Assembly (NCBI GenBank): GCA_947034885.2
Contig: OX344750.2
Location: 6,988,501-7,052,500 of the forward strand
Reading direction: 5' to 3'
DNA: 64,000 bases
DNA from: Thuidium tamariscinum
Taxonomy: Eukaryota > Streptophyta > Bryopsida > Hypnales > Thuidiaceae
Below, piece by piece: positions 13,194 through 25,756 of the stretch (position 1 is its first letter; the number at the start of each line of letters is the position of its first letter). The position numbers and the translations under genes are program-made. The notes below the pieces were generated by a model. That model was not told where the DNA came from and searched no databases. It saw only the letters and a program-made list of their open reading frames with translations.

Positions 13194-16100
13194 TCATGTT
13201 GCAATAGTTGAGGGAATTTCTTCCAAGTGCTCGCATCCTTTGAAATCCAATGTTGTAAGGGATGACAATGACTCAAGCTCCGAATCACCAATCTTCAACT
13301 TTATACAACCATTGAACAAAAGCTTCTCTAGTGATGCCAAGTTTCCAAATCCATGGGGTAGGCTTTCCAATTCCTCACACCCTTCAAAGTCAAGAATCTT
13401 TAAAGCCTTGAGATTCTCAAAAGATACATGGCCCACCTTCAACTTCTTGCAACCTTGAAAGCCAAGGGATTGCAAACAAGTCATGTTGGCAATGGTTGAG
13501 GGAATTTCTTCCAATTGCTCGCATCCTCTGAAACCCAATGTTGTAAGGGATGTCAATGACTCAAGCTTGGAATCACCAATCTTCAACTTCTTGCAATCAT
13601 CGAACCAAAGCTTTTCTAGTGATGCCAAGTTTCCAAATCCATGAGGTAGGCTTTCCAACACCTTACACCCTTCAAAGTCGAGAATCTTCAAAGCCTTGAG
13701 ATTCTCAAAAGATGTCTGGCCCACCTTCAATTTCTTGCAACCTTGAAAGCCAAGGGATTGCAAACACGTCATGTTGGCAATGGTTGAGGGAATTTCTTCC
13801 AATTGCTCGCATCCTCTGAAACCCAATGTTGTAAGGGATGTCAATGATTCAAGCTCGGAATCACCAATCTTCAACTTCTTGCAATCATCGAACCAAAGCT
13901 TTTCTAGTGATGCCAAGTTTCCAAATCCATGAGGTAGGCTTTCCAACCCCTTACACCCTTCAAAGTCGAGAATCTTCAAAGCCTTGAGATCCTCAAAAGA
14001 TGTATGGCCCACCTTCAATTTCTTGCAACCTTGAAAGCCAAGGGATTGCAAACACGTCATATTGGCAATGGTTGAGGGAATTTCTTCCAATTGCTCACAT
14101 CCTCTGAAACCCAATGTTGTAAGGGATGTCAATGATTCAAGCTCGGAATCACCAATCTTCAACTTCTTGCAATCAATGAAACAAAGCTTTTCTAGTGATG
14201 CCAAGTTTCCAAATCCATGGGGTAGGCTTTCCAACACCTCACACCCTTCAAAGTTGAGAATCTTTAAAGTCTTGAGATTTTCAAAAGATGTATGACCCAC
14301 CTTCAACTTCTTGCAACCTTGAAAGTCAAGGGATTGCAAACACGTCATGTTGGCAATGGTTGAGGGAATTTCTTCCAATTGCTCGCATCCTCTGAAACCC
14401 AATGTTGTAAGGGATGTCAATGACTCAAGCTCGGAATCACCAATCTTCAACTTCTTGCAATCAATGAAAGAAAGCGTCTCTAGTGATGCCAAATTTCCAA
14501 ATCCATGGGGTAGGCTTTCCAATCCCTCACATTGTGCAAAGTTGAGAATCTTTAAAGCTTTGAGATTCTCAAAAGATGCATGGCCCACCTTCAATTTCTT
14601 GCAACCTTGAAAGCCAAGGGATTGCAAACACGTCATGTTGGCAATGGTTGAGGGAATTTCTTCCAATTGCTCGCATCCTCTGAAACCCAATGTTGTAAGG
14701 GATGTCAATGACTCAAGCTCGGAATCACCAATCTTCAACTTCTTGCAATCAATGAAAGAAAGCGTCTCTAGTGATGCCAAGTTTCCAAATCCATGGGGTA
14801 GGCTTTCCAACACCTCACACCCTTCAAAGTCGAGAATCTTTAAAGTCTTGAGATTTTCAAAAGATGTATGGCCCACCTTCAACTTCTTGCAACCTTGAAA
14901 GCCAAGGGATTGCAAACACGTCATGTTGGCAATGGTTGAGGGAATTTCTTCCAATTGCTCGCATCCTCTGAAACCCAATGTTGTAAGGGATGTCAATGAC
15001 TCAAGCTCGGAATCACCAATCTTCAACTTCTTGCAATCAATGAAGCAAAGCTTTTCTAGTGATGCCAACTTTCCAAATCCATAGGGTAGGCTTTCCAATT
15101 CCCCACATTGTGCAAAGTTGAGAATCTTTAAAGCTTTGAGATTCTCAAAAGATACATGGCCCACCTTCAATTTCTTGCAACCTTCAAAGCCAAGGGATTG
15201 CAAACATGTCATGTTGGCAATGGTTGAGGGAATTTCTTCCAATTGCTCACATCCCTCAACATCCAATGTTGTAAGGGATGTCAATGACTCAAGCTCGGAA
15301 TCACCAATCTTCAACTTCTTGCAATCATCGAACCAAAGCTTTTCTAGTGATGCCAAGTTTCCAAATCCATGGGGTAGGCTTTCCAATTCCTCACACCCTT
15401 CAAAGTCAAGAATCTTTAAAGCTTTGAGATTCTCAAAAGATGCATGGCCCACCTTCAACTTCTTGCAACCTTGAAAGCCAAGGGATTGCAAACACGTCAT
15501 GTTGGCAATGGTTGAGGGAATTTCTTCTAATTGCTCGCATCCTCTGAAACCCAATGTTGTAAGGGATGTCAATGACTCAAGCTCGGAATCACCAATCTTC
15601 AACTTCTTGCAATCAATGAAACAAAGCGTCTCCAGTGATGCCAACTTTCCAAATCCATAGGGTAGGCTTTCCAATTCCTCACATTGTGCAAAGTTGAGAA
15701 TCTTTAAAGCTTTGAGATTCTCAAAAGATACATGGCCCACCTTCAATTTCTTGCAACCTTGAAAGCCAAGGGATTGCAAACACATCATGTTGGCAATGGT
15801 TGAGGGAATTTCTTCCAATTGCTCGCATCCTCTGAAACCCAATGTTGTAAGGGATGTCAATGACTCAAGCTCGGAATCACCAATCTTCAACTTCTTGCAA
15901 TCATTGAACAAAAGCTTTTCTAGTGATGCCAAGTTTCCAAATCCATGGGGTAGGCTTTCCAACACCTCACACCCTTCAAAGTTGAGAATCTTTAAAGTCT
16001 TGAGATTTTCAAAAGATGTATGGCCCACCTTCAACTTCTTGCAACCTTGAAAGTCAAGGGATTGCAAACATGTCATGTTGGCAATGGTTGAGGGAATTTC

Positions 16101-17048
16101 TTCCAATTGCTCGCATCCTCTGAAACCCAATGTTGTAAGGGATGTCAATGACTCAAGCTCGGAATCACCAATCTTCAACTTCTTGCAATCAATGAAAGAA
16201 AGCGTCTCTAGTGATGCCAAATTTCCAAATCCATGGGGTAGGCTTTCCAATCCCTCACATTGTGCAAAGTTGAGAATCTTTAAAGCTTTGAGATTCTCAA
16301 AAGATGCATGGCCCACCTTCAATTTCTTGCAACCTTGAAAGCCAAGGGATTGCAAACACGTCATGTTGGCAATGGTTGAGGGAATTTCTTCCAATTGCTC
16401 GCATCCTCTGAAACCCAATGTTGTAAGGGATGTCAATGACTCAAGCTCGGAATCACCAATCTTCAACTTCTTGCAATCAATGAAAGAAAGCGTCTCTAGT
16501 GATGCCAAGTTTCCAAATCCATGGGGTAGGCTTTCCAACACCTCACACCCTTCAAAGTCGAGAATCTTTAAAGTCTTGAGATTTTCAAAAGATGTATGGC
16601 CCACCTTCAACTTCTTGCAACCTTGAAAGCCAAGGGATTGCAAACACGTCATATTGGCAATAGTTGAGGGAATTTCCTCCAATTTCTCACATCCTTTGAA
16701 ACTCAATGTTGTGAGTGATGTCAATGATTCAAGCTCGGAATCACCAATCTTCAACTTCTTGCAATCAATGAACCAAAGCTTCTCCAGTGACGCCAACTTT
16801 CCAAATCCATGGGGTAGGCTTTCCAACACCTCACATTGTGCAAAGTCGAGAATCTTCAAAGCCTTGAGATTCTCAAAAGATGTATGGCCCACCTTCAATT
16901 TCTTGCAACCTTCAAAGTCAAGGGATTGCAAACATGTCATGTTGGCAATGGTTGAGGGAATTTCTTCCAATTGCTCACATCCTTTGAAACTCAATGTAGT
17001 AAGCAATGTCAATGATTTAAGCTTTGAATCATTGATCTTCAAGCATTT
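13194..17048 (-). repeat. LRR-coding tandem array: 13 full 288-bp units plus one partial
   Basis: Each unit is exactly 288 bp (96 residues) and holds four 24-residue LRRs that end in a conserved Cys (forms such as GFRGC, GFQGC, DFEGC, FIDC). Unit 1 starts at 17048, and further units start every 288 bp down to 13304, where a partial unit 14 ends at the stop. The 195 residues of exon 3 before the array hold more diverged LRRs. Unit-to-unit identity is very high, so the array probably expands and contracts by unequal exchange or gene conversion. The regular open reading on the opposite strand is a by-product of the repeat. Confidence 0.93.
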
Positions 17049-20000
17049 GCAACCTGTGAAGTTTATTGTCTTCAAAAGTAGGAGCTTTTCCAATCCAAGA
17101 GGCATGTTTTGAAGGGATTCACATCCTTCAAAGTCTAGATTCTCCAAACACTTGAGATTTTCAAATGTTGCATGAATATGGGTGAGTTTTATGCATTGTT
17201 GGATGTATAATGATCTCAATGATGTAATGTTTTGAAATTCATGTGATATATTTGTAAGGTTACGACATCCTTGTATATATAATGTCTTCAAAGGCATATG
17301 TTCAAGTCTTGTGTTTGGAAATGTCTTCATCATTTGAAAGTTTTGTAATTTTAATATTATAAGTTGTCCAAGTTCATGTAGTTGCAAGAGGGTTGTAAGT
17401 TGGTTGGTGTTGCTCAAGAAGATATCTTCATGATCAATATCATATGATTTGGATATAATTCGAAGGAATTTGAGTTGATGTGTATTCTTGATCAAATTTG
17501 CAACATTGCTCAAGTCATTGAGTACTTCAATGTTCAAAAGCAACAATTCGGGAAATTCAAGCTTTGCAATTAGATTCAAGTCTATATCTTGATTCAACCC
17601 TGTAATGCAAATGCCTCGAGTACATTGAAAGTCCTGAATCACATAGTTTCATTGTTAAATGATTACAAGGTGATGGCCAATGACAAAGTTGATTGTCATG
17701 GAAACCAAAATTCTCACTATGAACATGCCATTGATATTTAAAATTGAAATAATATTTCTATAACACTTTAAACAAAACAATTAAAATCAACTATCAATTG
17801 AATATAACATACCTCTTTTTTTGATGTTTCTAATGACTTGCAAGATTCCTTCCACTTTCTCCTACCTTCAAATCTTGTTCTTGAGATTCTACGCCCCATG
17901 TCACGTATTGAATCATGCATGCTTACATGTCCAATGGCATATATTTTGATAAGTAATTTATCCTTCAAGTTTGCAATTATTGTTTTGGTGTCTTCATCCA
18001 AAAACTCAACTATTGTATCTTCTTGAATATCTTCAAACCATACATCTTTACAAAAAAAGCATGAAATGTCCAAAAATACTTCTTGCTCTTCATTGCTTAG
18101 CATATCAAAACTAATTTCTAATCTTCTACCCACATCCTCAGGGGCATCATATTCTCCTCTTTTCAACTTTTGTAAAGCTCTCTCCCATACCCGAAGGCGC
18201 ATTTGACCATTTAAACAAGAGCCCATGACTTCTAAGCTTAGTGGATGGCCACCACAAGCATTAACAATCTCCTTGCTCAATTGATCCATATGTACTATCA
18301 TTGAACATTCATTTTTGAAGGCATGTTTGGAGAATATTTCCATAGATTGGTCATAGTTAAGCCTTGGAACTTCAAATTTGCTATCTTCCTTGATCATGCC
18401 TTTCAAGATCTTCCAATCACGACTGGTAACAACCAATTTGCTACCCTCTACATTGAACATTTTTGCCTCCAATAACATATCCAATTGATGTTCTTCAATG
18501 ACATCATCTATGATCAACAAGACTTTCTTTTCTTGGAGCAAAGATGTCAATAGGAGTTTGCCCTCAATGAGATTTTTTGCCTCTTGTTTACATCCTAATT
18601 CCTTCAAGATATGATTCATTTCCATCAAATAGTCACTTTTAGGATCGCACATAATTGTAATCCACTTAGATGAATCATTGAATGGCAATGCTTCATTCAA
18701 GCGATCCTTCAAAGCCTTCACCAATGTAGACTTCCCAATACCACTCACTCCAATAACACCAACCATAGATTTATTCCAAAGAAACTTTTCTAGGGTCTTA
18801 ATTTTGAAATCGAGACCACGGCATTCTAAAAGTGTTGATGGATCAATAATACCCTGTACCCAAGAAAATTACCACATTTGAAAAATGGAAAAATCACCTT
18901 CATTGACAAGGATTAATGATCTCATTTAAATAAATTCAAATGTCAACAATCATAGTATAGGCTCATGATTTCAAATATGGTACTAAACTCAAAACATTTT
19001 CCAAATTGGTTCTTACCTTGATACATTCATCATTCATTTTTGGATCAAATAATCTTCTTACATAAACAATCACAAATGTCCATAAACAATACACAATCAA
19101 TCTCCATAAGTATAACCACCATTGTCCAAGTGTTGCGATGGAAGTTGAAAATTGCGTGGACAAATTAAATCGTGAATTTAATTGATCTTCTCTCATCAAT
19201 GTCTTGCTATAACATTCAGTCTCAAAGTCTTTCTTCTTTATCTCCATCAAACTTGTGTGTATCTTTTCAAATGAAGGTCTTCCATTTGGGTCTATAGACA
19301 AACAATCATCAATTAATGATTGTAATTCTTGACAAACTTGAGTGTCCTTTAAGGCCAATTTTTGCCTTTTAGCAATTTCAAAAGGATTGGATCTAAAGTC
19401 TTCAAATTGTTTTTGGATCAATATGTCACAACAAATTAATCCAAAACTAAACACATCCGTTTTCAAAGGATCCAACTTCACATTGGACTTTGCTACTTCG
19501 GGAGCCATATATCTACGAGTCCCACGAATACCACTTGGCATATCAAGAACATTGACCTTCACTTCAGTCTTGGAAATACCAAAATCAATTAATTTGGCAC
19601 ATACATAACCATCTTCTTGTAACTGTGGACATTGCATTGTATTCACCACAACATTGGCTGGCTTCAAGTCACGATGTGCAATTTTCATGTCGTGAAGGTA
19701 CAACATTCCGCTAGCAATTTGTAGCATTATATCCAACTTGGCATGGAATGTAATCCTTTGATTTGAATCTTCAAATAGCATTTTCTGAAGACTCTTTTCA
19801 CCTTTTTCCATTCCAAATTGAAGGTGATTACTTCCATCCAAATCTTTGAAAGAGCCACAATAGAATAATTTAACAATGTTTGGATGATTCAATTGAGCCA
19901 TAATCTGTACTTCATTCTCCAACGTACCAATATCACGCGCATCATAATCATCTAAGTCAAATTTCTTTGTGACATTCTCAATACCCAACCACTTTGTCAA

Positions 20001-20636
20001 AAATACATCCTTCGTAAATGATTTAGGAGGATCTCCAAAAATAGGTCTTGGAACATTTGGAAGGAATTGAATTACATCACTTTCTCCACCTTCTACCTTC
20101 AAGATGCGCTCCCTCCATTGTAGCAAGTACTTTGCTAATTCATAATCATATGATCCAAGTGGAAAATTATGCAATTTGCTCTCTAATATTTTGCATAATT
20201 CAACTTGATCTTCTTTAACTTCCACTAGATTACATGGAAGAAAATTTGTAACACGGGATTGAAAATCCTTACTACTCTCCATCCCCTTCATACATGAATC
20301 AATAAGTGGTGCAATATCAAGTAACCCCTCCATTTCTAAAAGCAATTCTCTGAATGCTTCTTTATTTTGCATTTGAATCAAAGGCGCTAGAGACCAAGTT
20401 TGAGAACAACTTTGCACCAACATCTCAACTTTTGAAGAGATTTTGTAAACATCTTTCAATAAAGGTTGAAAGGCTCTTGAATTCAACTCAAATACCTTTT
20501 GAAATCTATGAACAAAATGGCTAAAATGATTTACCAAATTCTTGCATTGATTAGCATTGAATACTTGATTTGATCTCATTCTCTCTTCACAATTTTCCAA
20601 AGCTTTGATAATCTCCATTTTCTCCAAAGTATCCAT
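13194..20636 (-). CDS. Kinase-NBS-LRR (PNL-type) immune receptor, 3 exons, 2366 aa
   Basis: Predicted intracellular immune receptor. Exon 1 is 20636-19017, exon 2 18853-17813 and exon 3 17633-13194. The introns begin GTAAGA and GTATGT, end CAG, and are both phase 0. An in-frame TAA four codons upstream fixes the start unless a 5' intron exists. Residues 1-200 are helical. Residues 205-465 form a protein kinase domain with HRDLKPAN (321-328), DFG (351-353) and APE (378-380) but no glycine-rich loop. Residues 506-526 are strongly hydrophobic. NB-ARC motifs follow: P-loop GVSGIGKST (575-583), kinase-2 LLIIDDV (about 652-658), VVTSRD, GGHPLSLEV, FLDISCFF and MHD (852-854). LRRs run from about 888. 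The domain order matches PNL proteins reported from mosses (family knowledge). It is far longer than usual NLRs because of a 13-fold LRR block. Whether it is expressed, and whether the 3' end is intact, is uncertain. Confidence 0.88.
17813..18853 (-). other. Exon 2: NB-ARC nucleotide-binding domain
   Basis: This exon encodes 347 residues forming the NB-ARC switch: P-loop, kinase-2 ending in Asp-Asp-Val, RNBS-B, GLPL-type motif, RNBS-D of the FLDISCFF form and MHD. Kinase-2 without Trp and the RNBS-D wording are closer to TIR-type NLRs than to coiled-coil ones, although the N-terminal partner is a kinase. The acceptor is the CAG ending at 18854 and the donor is GAG/GTATGT at 17813. Retaining intron 2 would stop translation after about 14 residues. 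Confidence 0.88.
19017..20636 (-). other. Exon 1: helical N-terminus, atypical kinase, membrane-like segment
   Basis: This exon encodes 540 residues. The first 200 are helical and rich in Leu, Met and Lys, and may be a four-helix-type signalling domain as in plant MLKL-like proteins (inference). In the kinase, the segment that should hold the glycine-rich loop (about 205-215) has no GxGxxG. Lys224 in VTKKF is the likely ATP lysine. The catalytic HRDLKPAN and DFG motifs are intact, so activity cannot be excluded. Residues 506-526 are Trp, Leu, Ile and Val rich and end in two arginines, which suggests membrane association. If intron 1 were retained, translation would run 17 more codons and stop, giving a 557-residue kinase-only protein. 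Confidence 0.85.
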
Positions 20637-21572
20637 ATTGATATATTACATTGCAAATTTATCCAAAGTGCAATTCAAATCTCTCTGCAAATGACAAAGT
20701 ACTCACCATTAGAATATCTACATCTCATAGTTATTATAAAATTGCAATTATAATTGAACAATTTTACAAATACTTTTCACTAATTTGTCCATTTCAAGTA
20801 AATTAGTGAGAGAAAGTTAATACTAAACAATAAGATTGCTAATCAACCAATACCTTACATATTCTTACTTAATTTTTTCAAACCTTATAACTAGATACAA
20901 TATGTCAAGAACTCTCTTGTTGAGGTATCAAGATGGATTCTTTGATGGTAAAATGTGTAAAAGATACCATATTCTACAACCAAAGATCACTTTATACTTC
21001 CACATTCAATTGCATCTCCACCTTTTGCTTCCAACTTCGACTTCAAACTCTTATAATTTTTACATCATCCATATATAATTGGGGCCAATAAATTGAAGAA
21101 CTTGTACAAAATATCAAACATAATGAGAGAAATTCATTTCAACAATAGCATTCACTAATTCACTTGTAATCACTAGAATTTTGGTTTCAAAGAAAGAAAA
21201 CAAACTCATTTACCAAATATGATCAAAATGTGTAAATCACAAGAAAATTTGTCCACAAAGTATGTTCACAAGGTATCAATTAGAACTACCTACTCAATAG
21301 TACGAATAATGTACTCAATACAACATTAACTAAATCATTCAAGATAAAGATATTCTAAAGCTAGAAAAATAAGAAATTTCAATTTCCACATAGAAGACTA
21401 ATAAACTATTTTCAATAGGTCATATGTTACTCACCCATTTCACACAATCAATTACAATCCCATCAAGCCAACTAATTAATATACACACTTCTAATGTCAA
21501 AAAGTGGCAAAACAAGTACTTCAAGCAAAATTCAACATCTTACAAGATCTTTATAATGGAATCATCTAAAAT

Positions 21573-21860
21573 CGTTAATGTAAGCAATTCAACATAATTG
21601 GAGGCACATTTTCATAAAAATAATATTTTTATAGTATTAGTGAGTGAAAATCATGAATATTAAAAAAATTACAGATTTTTGGGATACAAATAGATGGACC
21701 CAAAACTAAAATTTGCAACCATTAATAGTAAGCCAATTAGAGTTAAGTATGTGTCCATCAAATGCATCAACAAATTAGAATTAAACATTTAAAAGGCATG
21801 TCAAATTAAGTCTAAAAACACATAAAGTACCAAGCTAGGTTACAAGAATGGGAACAAGGA
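21573..21860 (-). repeat. Dispersed repeat R, copy a
   Basis: Reverse orientation: AATTCAACATAATTGGAGGC, then ATTAGTGAGTGAAAATCATG, then a GTGTCCATCAAATGCATC segment that matches the opposite end of the other copies. Non-coding. It is the only recognisable content in the AT-rich region 20.7-23.8 kb. Confidence 0.6.
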
Positions 21861-23799
21861 CACTATTAGATGTTTCTACCTTGGCATCTACTTTACTTTA
21901 AAGAAATTCATTTTAATCTCTTAATTTCAAATTAAAGTGAAAAGTCACTGAGTTAGAAGTTTTAGGAACTCTAAACTTACATTTGCTAAGGTCAAAGTTT
22001 AGCAAAATTGATTAGAAGCCTATCTCATAAATGCCTATATGTTCACTTGTAATGAATAAGATGTCTTCTTTCCAACCTAGTGAAAGCTACTAATTTGTAA
22101 TTCAAACACATTTATCAACGCTCCTTACTTTTCAATGAGAATGCTAGTCAAACTAGAAAACATTGCAAAAGCTTCTAAGTTCACAACTTGCAAGGAAAAT
22201 TAGCTTGCATGAGAATCTAAATCATGATCTAAAGAATATCCTAGCCAATAGCTATGAAAGCTTATCCACAAAATCTTCGATTAGCTCTATTATGATCTTC
22301 TAGATGATAATATCTTCCAAAAAATTAAAGAATTTTAAAATTGTTAGTAATTTAATCTCCGTAATTGTATGACAAAATTCCAATCTTTCAATCTTCAATG
22401 AAGGGAAACCATCAATCATTTGCAACCCCAAATACTTTCATTTTGTTCAAATGACATGATTCCAAAAATTGTGACAACTATGAGCATAAAGTTTTGAAAT
22501 TTGGAATACCTATAGATGTATGTTTCCAAAGGTACATTCTAAAAGTGAAAAAATATTGGATTAATACCAATTTAACAAATTTGACATTCCAAGCATCCAA
22601 CTTTGGTGGTACATCCAAAAGAAATAAATCCAAATTTTTATTGAATCCCAAAATAAAAAGTATAAGACTTGAAACATAATGAAACCAAAACACCACTACA
22701 TGGAAAAGTTAAACAAAAAATATGCAACAATGAAATCAAAGAGAATAATGTATAAAAGGCATTTGAAATCTTTCTTGTGATTTTATAAAACAAAGAATCA
22801 AAACATGGGTTCAAATGCTCTTGTAACATTGCTTCAAATCAAGAAAATTGTAAGCCCAATTGAAGGCATGAATTAGCCTCCAAAAGATGCTATATGTCTA
22901 ACCCAAGTAGTACTACTAAAAGCTTGAAAGTAGAAAATATAGGCTATTCCTTTACAAATTAGCCTCCATAATTGCTTAGTCAAGTTTCCACTCAACACAA
23001 TAGTAAGGCAATGTATCAAAAGATAAAAATTGATCATGAGATGATTAATATAAACTAGATAAATGCTTTAGAGCAAGAAGGTTTGAGAACCTCAACAAAT
23101 ATAGTATTGTTGATTTCAATAGATTGTGCCAAAATTTCCAACATAACTCTAAAATCTAGGACATATAACTAATATAAGATTAAATTTTGAACAAAGCATC
23201 TTAGTCAAAGTAGTGCGTACCACCAATTATACAAATTGAATATTAATGCCAATTTGAGTACTTGTTGCAAGCTTGGACAGAACATCAATATTTTTTTAAA
23301 GATTTCAATAGAGTAAGGCTTCAGAATTAAAAAGAAGAAGACGGTTGTCAATTTTCCAATACCCCTTGTCTAACTATCCATTGAAGTAGTAACCAAAATA
23401 CTTCAAACACTAAACTTAGCATTAAGAGAAGAATGAGGCTTGAGGTGGGTTGCAAGTTCTCAAACAACAAAGGAACACTAGCCAAATTCCCCAATCAAAA
23501 GAACCTCCTAAAAAAACACCACATTGCAAGGAGTGATTTGCACAAGATGATTTAAATAAATAATATTTAAAATCTAAAAAATGGGGGAAAAAATCAATTT
23601 GAAAATCAATCCAAAATTACAAAAGTCAAAATTCTCACATGGTCAAAAAATTGCCTTGTCATACATGATTATTTAATAAATTATCAATATTATTATTATT
23701 TTATTATATAAAATAATCACGCTAGCACAAGTGTTGAGGTAGCCCTCCCATAGCATGTTCTTTCTAATGGAACAACATTCGCAAAACGAGACTAAACAG

Positions 23800-24330
23800 A
23801 CTTCACTATAGCTTGAGAAAAACACATGGACAAAAACTTGACATCCATATGGCAAAAAGGACTAGAAGAGCAATACACCACATATTCTGCAGCATGAACA
23901 AAAAGTTTGATCGAAATCAATTTGAATGGCAAAATACGACTAGAAGAACAAGCCACAAACTAGAAGACTAGTCCGTAAGGAAATTAGCTTGAAATTGACA
24001 TGGAATGGGACCATCTGAACCACTTCTCACACCAAGCTTGACACCGATGGACGTAAGCTTGAGATCCATTTGGCAAAATAGGACTAGCCAAACTATGCAT
24101 CGTAAGTTTAAGAGACATGTATAGAAGCTAGAGACTCAAATGGCAAAACAGTCTAAATGACAAAGCCACTCACCATAGCTTAAGATCGATAAGGTAGTAG
24201 CAGGGCGGAGCAGAAGACGGAGACGAGAGCAACATCTGAGCAAGTCTGACCAAGCACTGGTCCATCCATACACGAAGAAAAATAGCAAAGCCCTGGCATG
24301 TGCTTGGGCTTCTAGGGTTTTACTGTACAT
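23800..24330. repeat. Diverged copy of the 25.7-28.6 kb repeat
   Basis: Carries AT-rich versions of the AGCTTGAGATCGATACGGCA motifs and a 24185-24330 stretch (GACGAGAGCAACATCTGAGC, GGGCTTCTAGGGTTTTACTG) that matches 28425-28570. It appears to be an older duplicate in which many C and G have become T and A. No gene is supported. Confidence 0.55.
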
Positions 24331-25756
24331 TGAAATGATTGAATGTTCACCTTTGACCCAGTTGTCAATCAATCTCTAACTTTCTCTAGGGTTTTGCAAT
24401 AGACATGGCTTACATAAACTTGTAGGCAATGAAACAATGCACCATGGTCACGTGCTGATTTCAGATATATTGGATGCCTTCAAATTCATTTCTGATTAAT
24501 TGGATATACTGCAAACAATCATAATACGAGATTAGGAAAAAGTCCAACCATTGCCAAGATGCAAATGCTTCAATTTCATCAAATTTCACAATACACATTA
24601 AAACCCAAGTAGCCAAATATCTTGTGAGATCTTAAAACTTCAACCCCAGGACCTTGAAGTGATTAGGTTTTGATACAAACAACGGAGATTGTTTGCTTTG
24701 TAGTAATTATGAAACAAACCAATCTAAAAGTCACAATTAATTCAAATTCTAAAGTGAAAATCTAAACATTTTACAATTTGTGGAAGGTATGGGGTTTCAT
24801 TAGTAACAAATACTCCAACAAATACCTTCCTTAGTGTCTTTCGCATCTACCCTAATTTATATAGAGGTTCCAAGTTCATTCAAATTATAAAGAAGGCGGT
24901 AAGCAATGAAATCAAACTCGCATACTAAAATGACAAACAATAGAAAATTATCCCATAAAATTGTTGTAGATCATTCTCCATGAGGGATCAAAGTATTCTC
25001 AATCTTCAGTTCATAATTCAATAATAATTTGAACGTTTTCCAATCTTAAAGCATAATTGAAAGACAATTGATCATAGAGGCTTCTTAGTTTCGCCCACTT
25101 TCATCAGTGGTCAATTTATGTTGTTGCCCTGTGAAATATCACTTTTACATGGCTCGTCACTGGAACTCAATTTTCAGACTCAAATTCGGGTCTTAACGTC
25201 AAGGTTGGGTCTAAGCATGCTTATATTCTTTAACAACCATTGAGCTAGAAGATATCTAATTTTGTTATTAAACTAAATTGAAAGTTAAGTAATCATGTTT
25301 ATCATTTTAACTTTCGTATTTTCTTTCTTATTTATAGATAACAATATTCTTAAATACAATTGAACTCTTAGTAACGTTGAGAAATTGATTATAATTACAT
25401 TGGTAAATTGATAATGAAGTGGATTGATTGAAATCACTTCATGCTCTTTCACATTAAAAAAGTTTGAGAAAGCTCAATATCAAAAAATAACAACAAGAAA
25501 TATTAAGGAGGGCTTTGAAGTTCACTTTGGAGAGAAGAGAAAGAAAAATCAATATTAGTTAGTCTTGACACAAAATCCACAAAATTTCAATAGAAAATAG
25601 TATTTTTTTGGTATACAAAAAATAGATCAAGTAAATGAATGTAAAGAAAATAGACTTTATTATTATTATGTCCATGCAATTTAACAAGCATGGGGGTTAT
25701 CTTCTTGTGATTCCATACTAACTAAAAAACTACACAGCAAAATTACGCTATAGTTT

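Larger units (their letters stand above)
20640..25750. other. AT-rich intergenic region upstream of the receptor
   Basis: Apart from repeat R copy a (21573-21860) and the degenerate repeat at 23800-24330, no gene or structural RNA was recognised. Reversed, a GTGAGTAC...TTTGCAG word pair just above the receptor start (20685-20710) is too close together for an intron. Confidence 0.5.

Noticed and set aside
13141..17112. Series of near-identical 77-152 codon open frames on the plus strand
   Set aside because: They recur every 288 bp because the LRR array lies on the other strand; they are shadows of the repeat and show no independent coding pattern.
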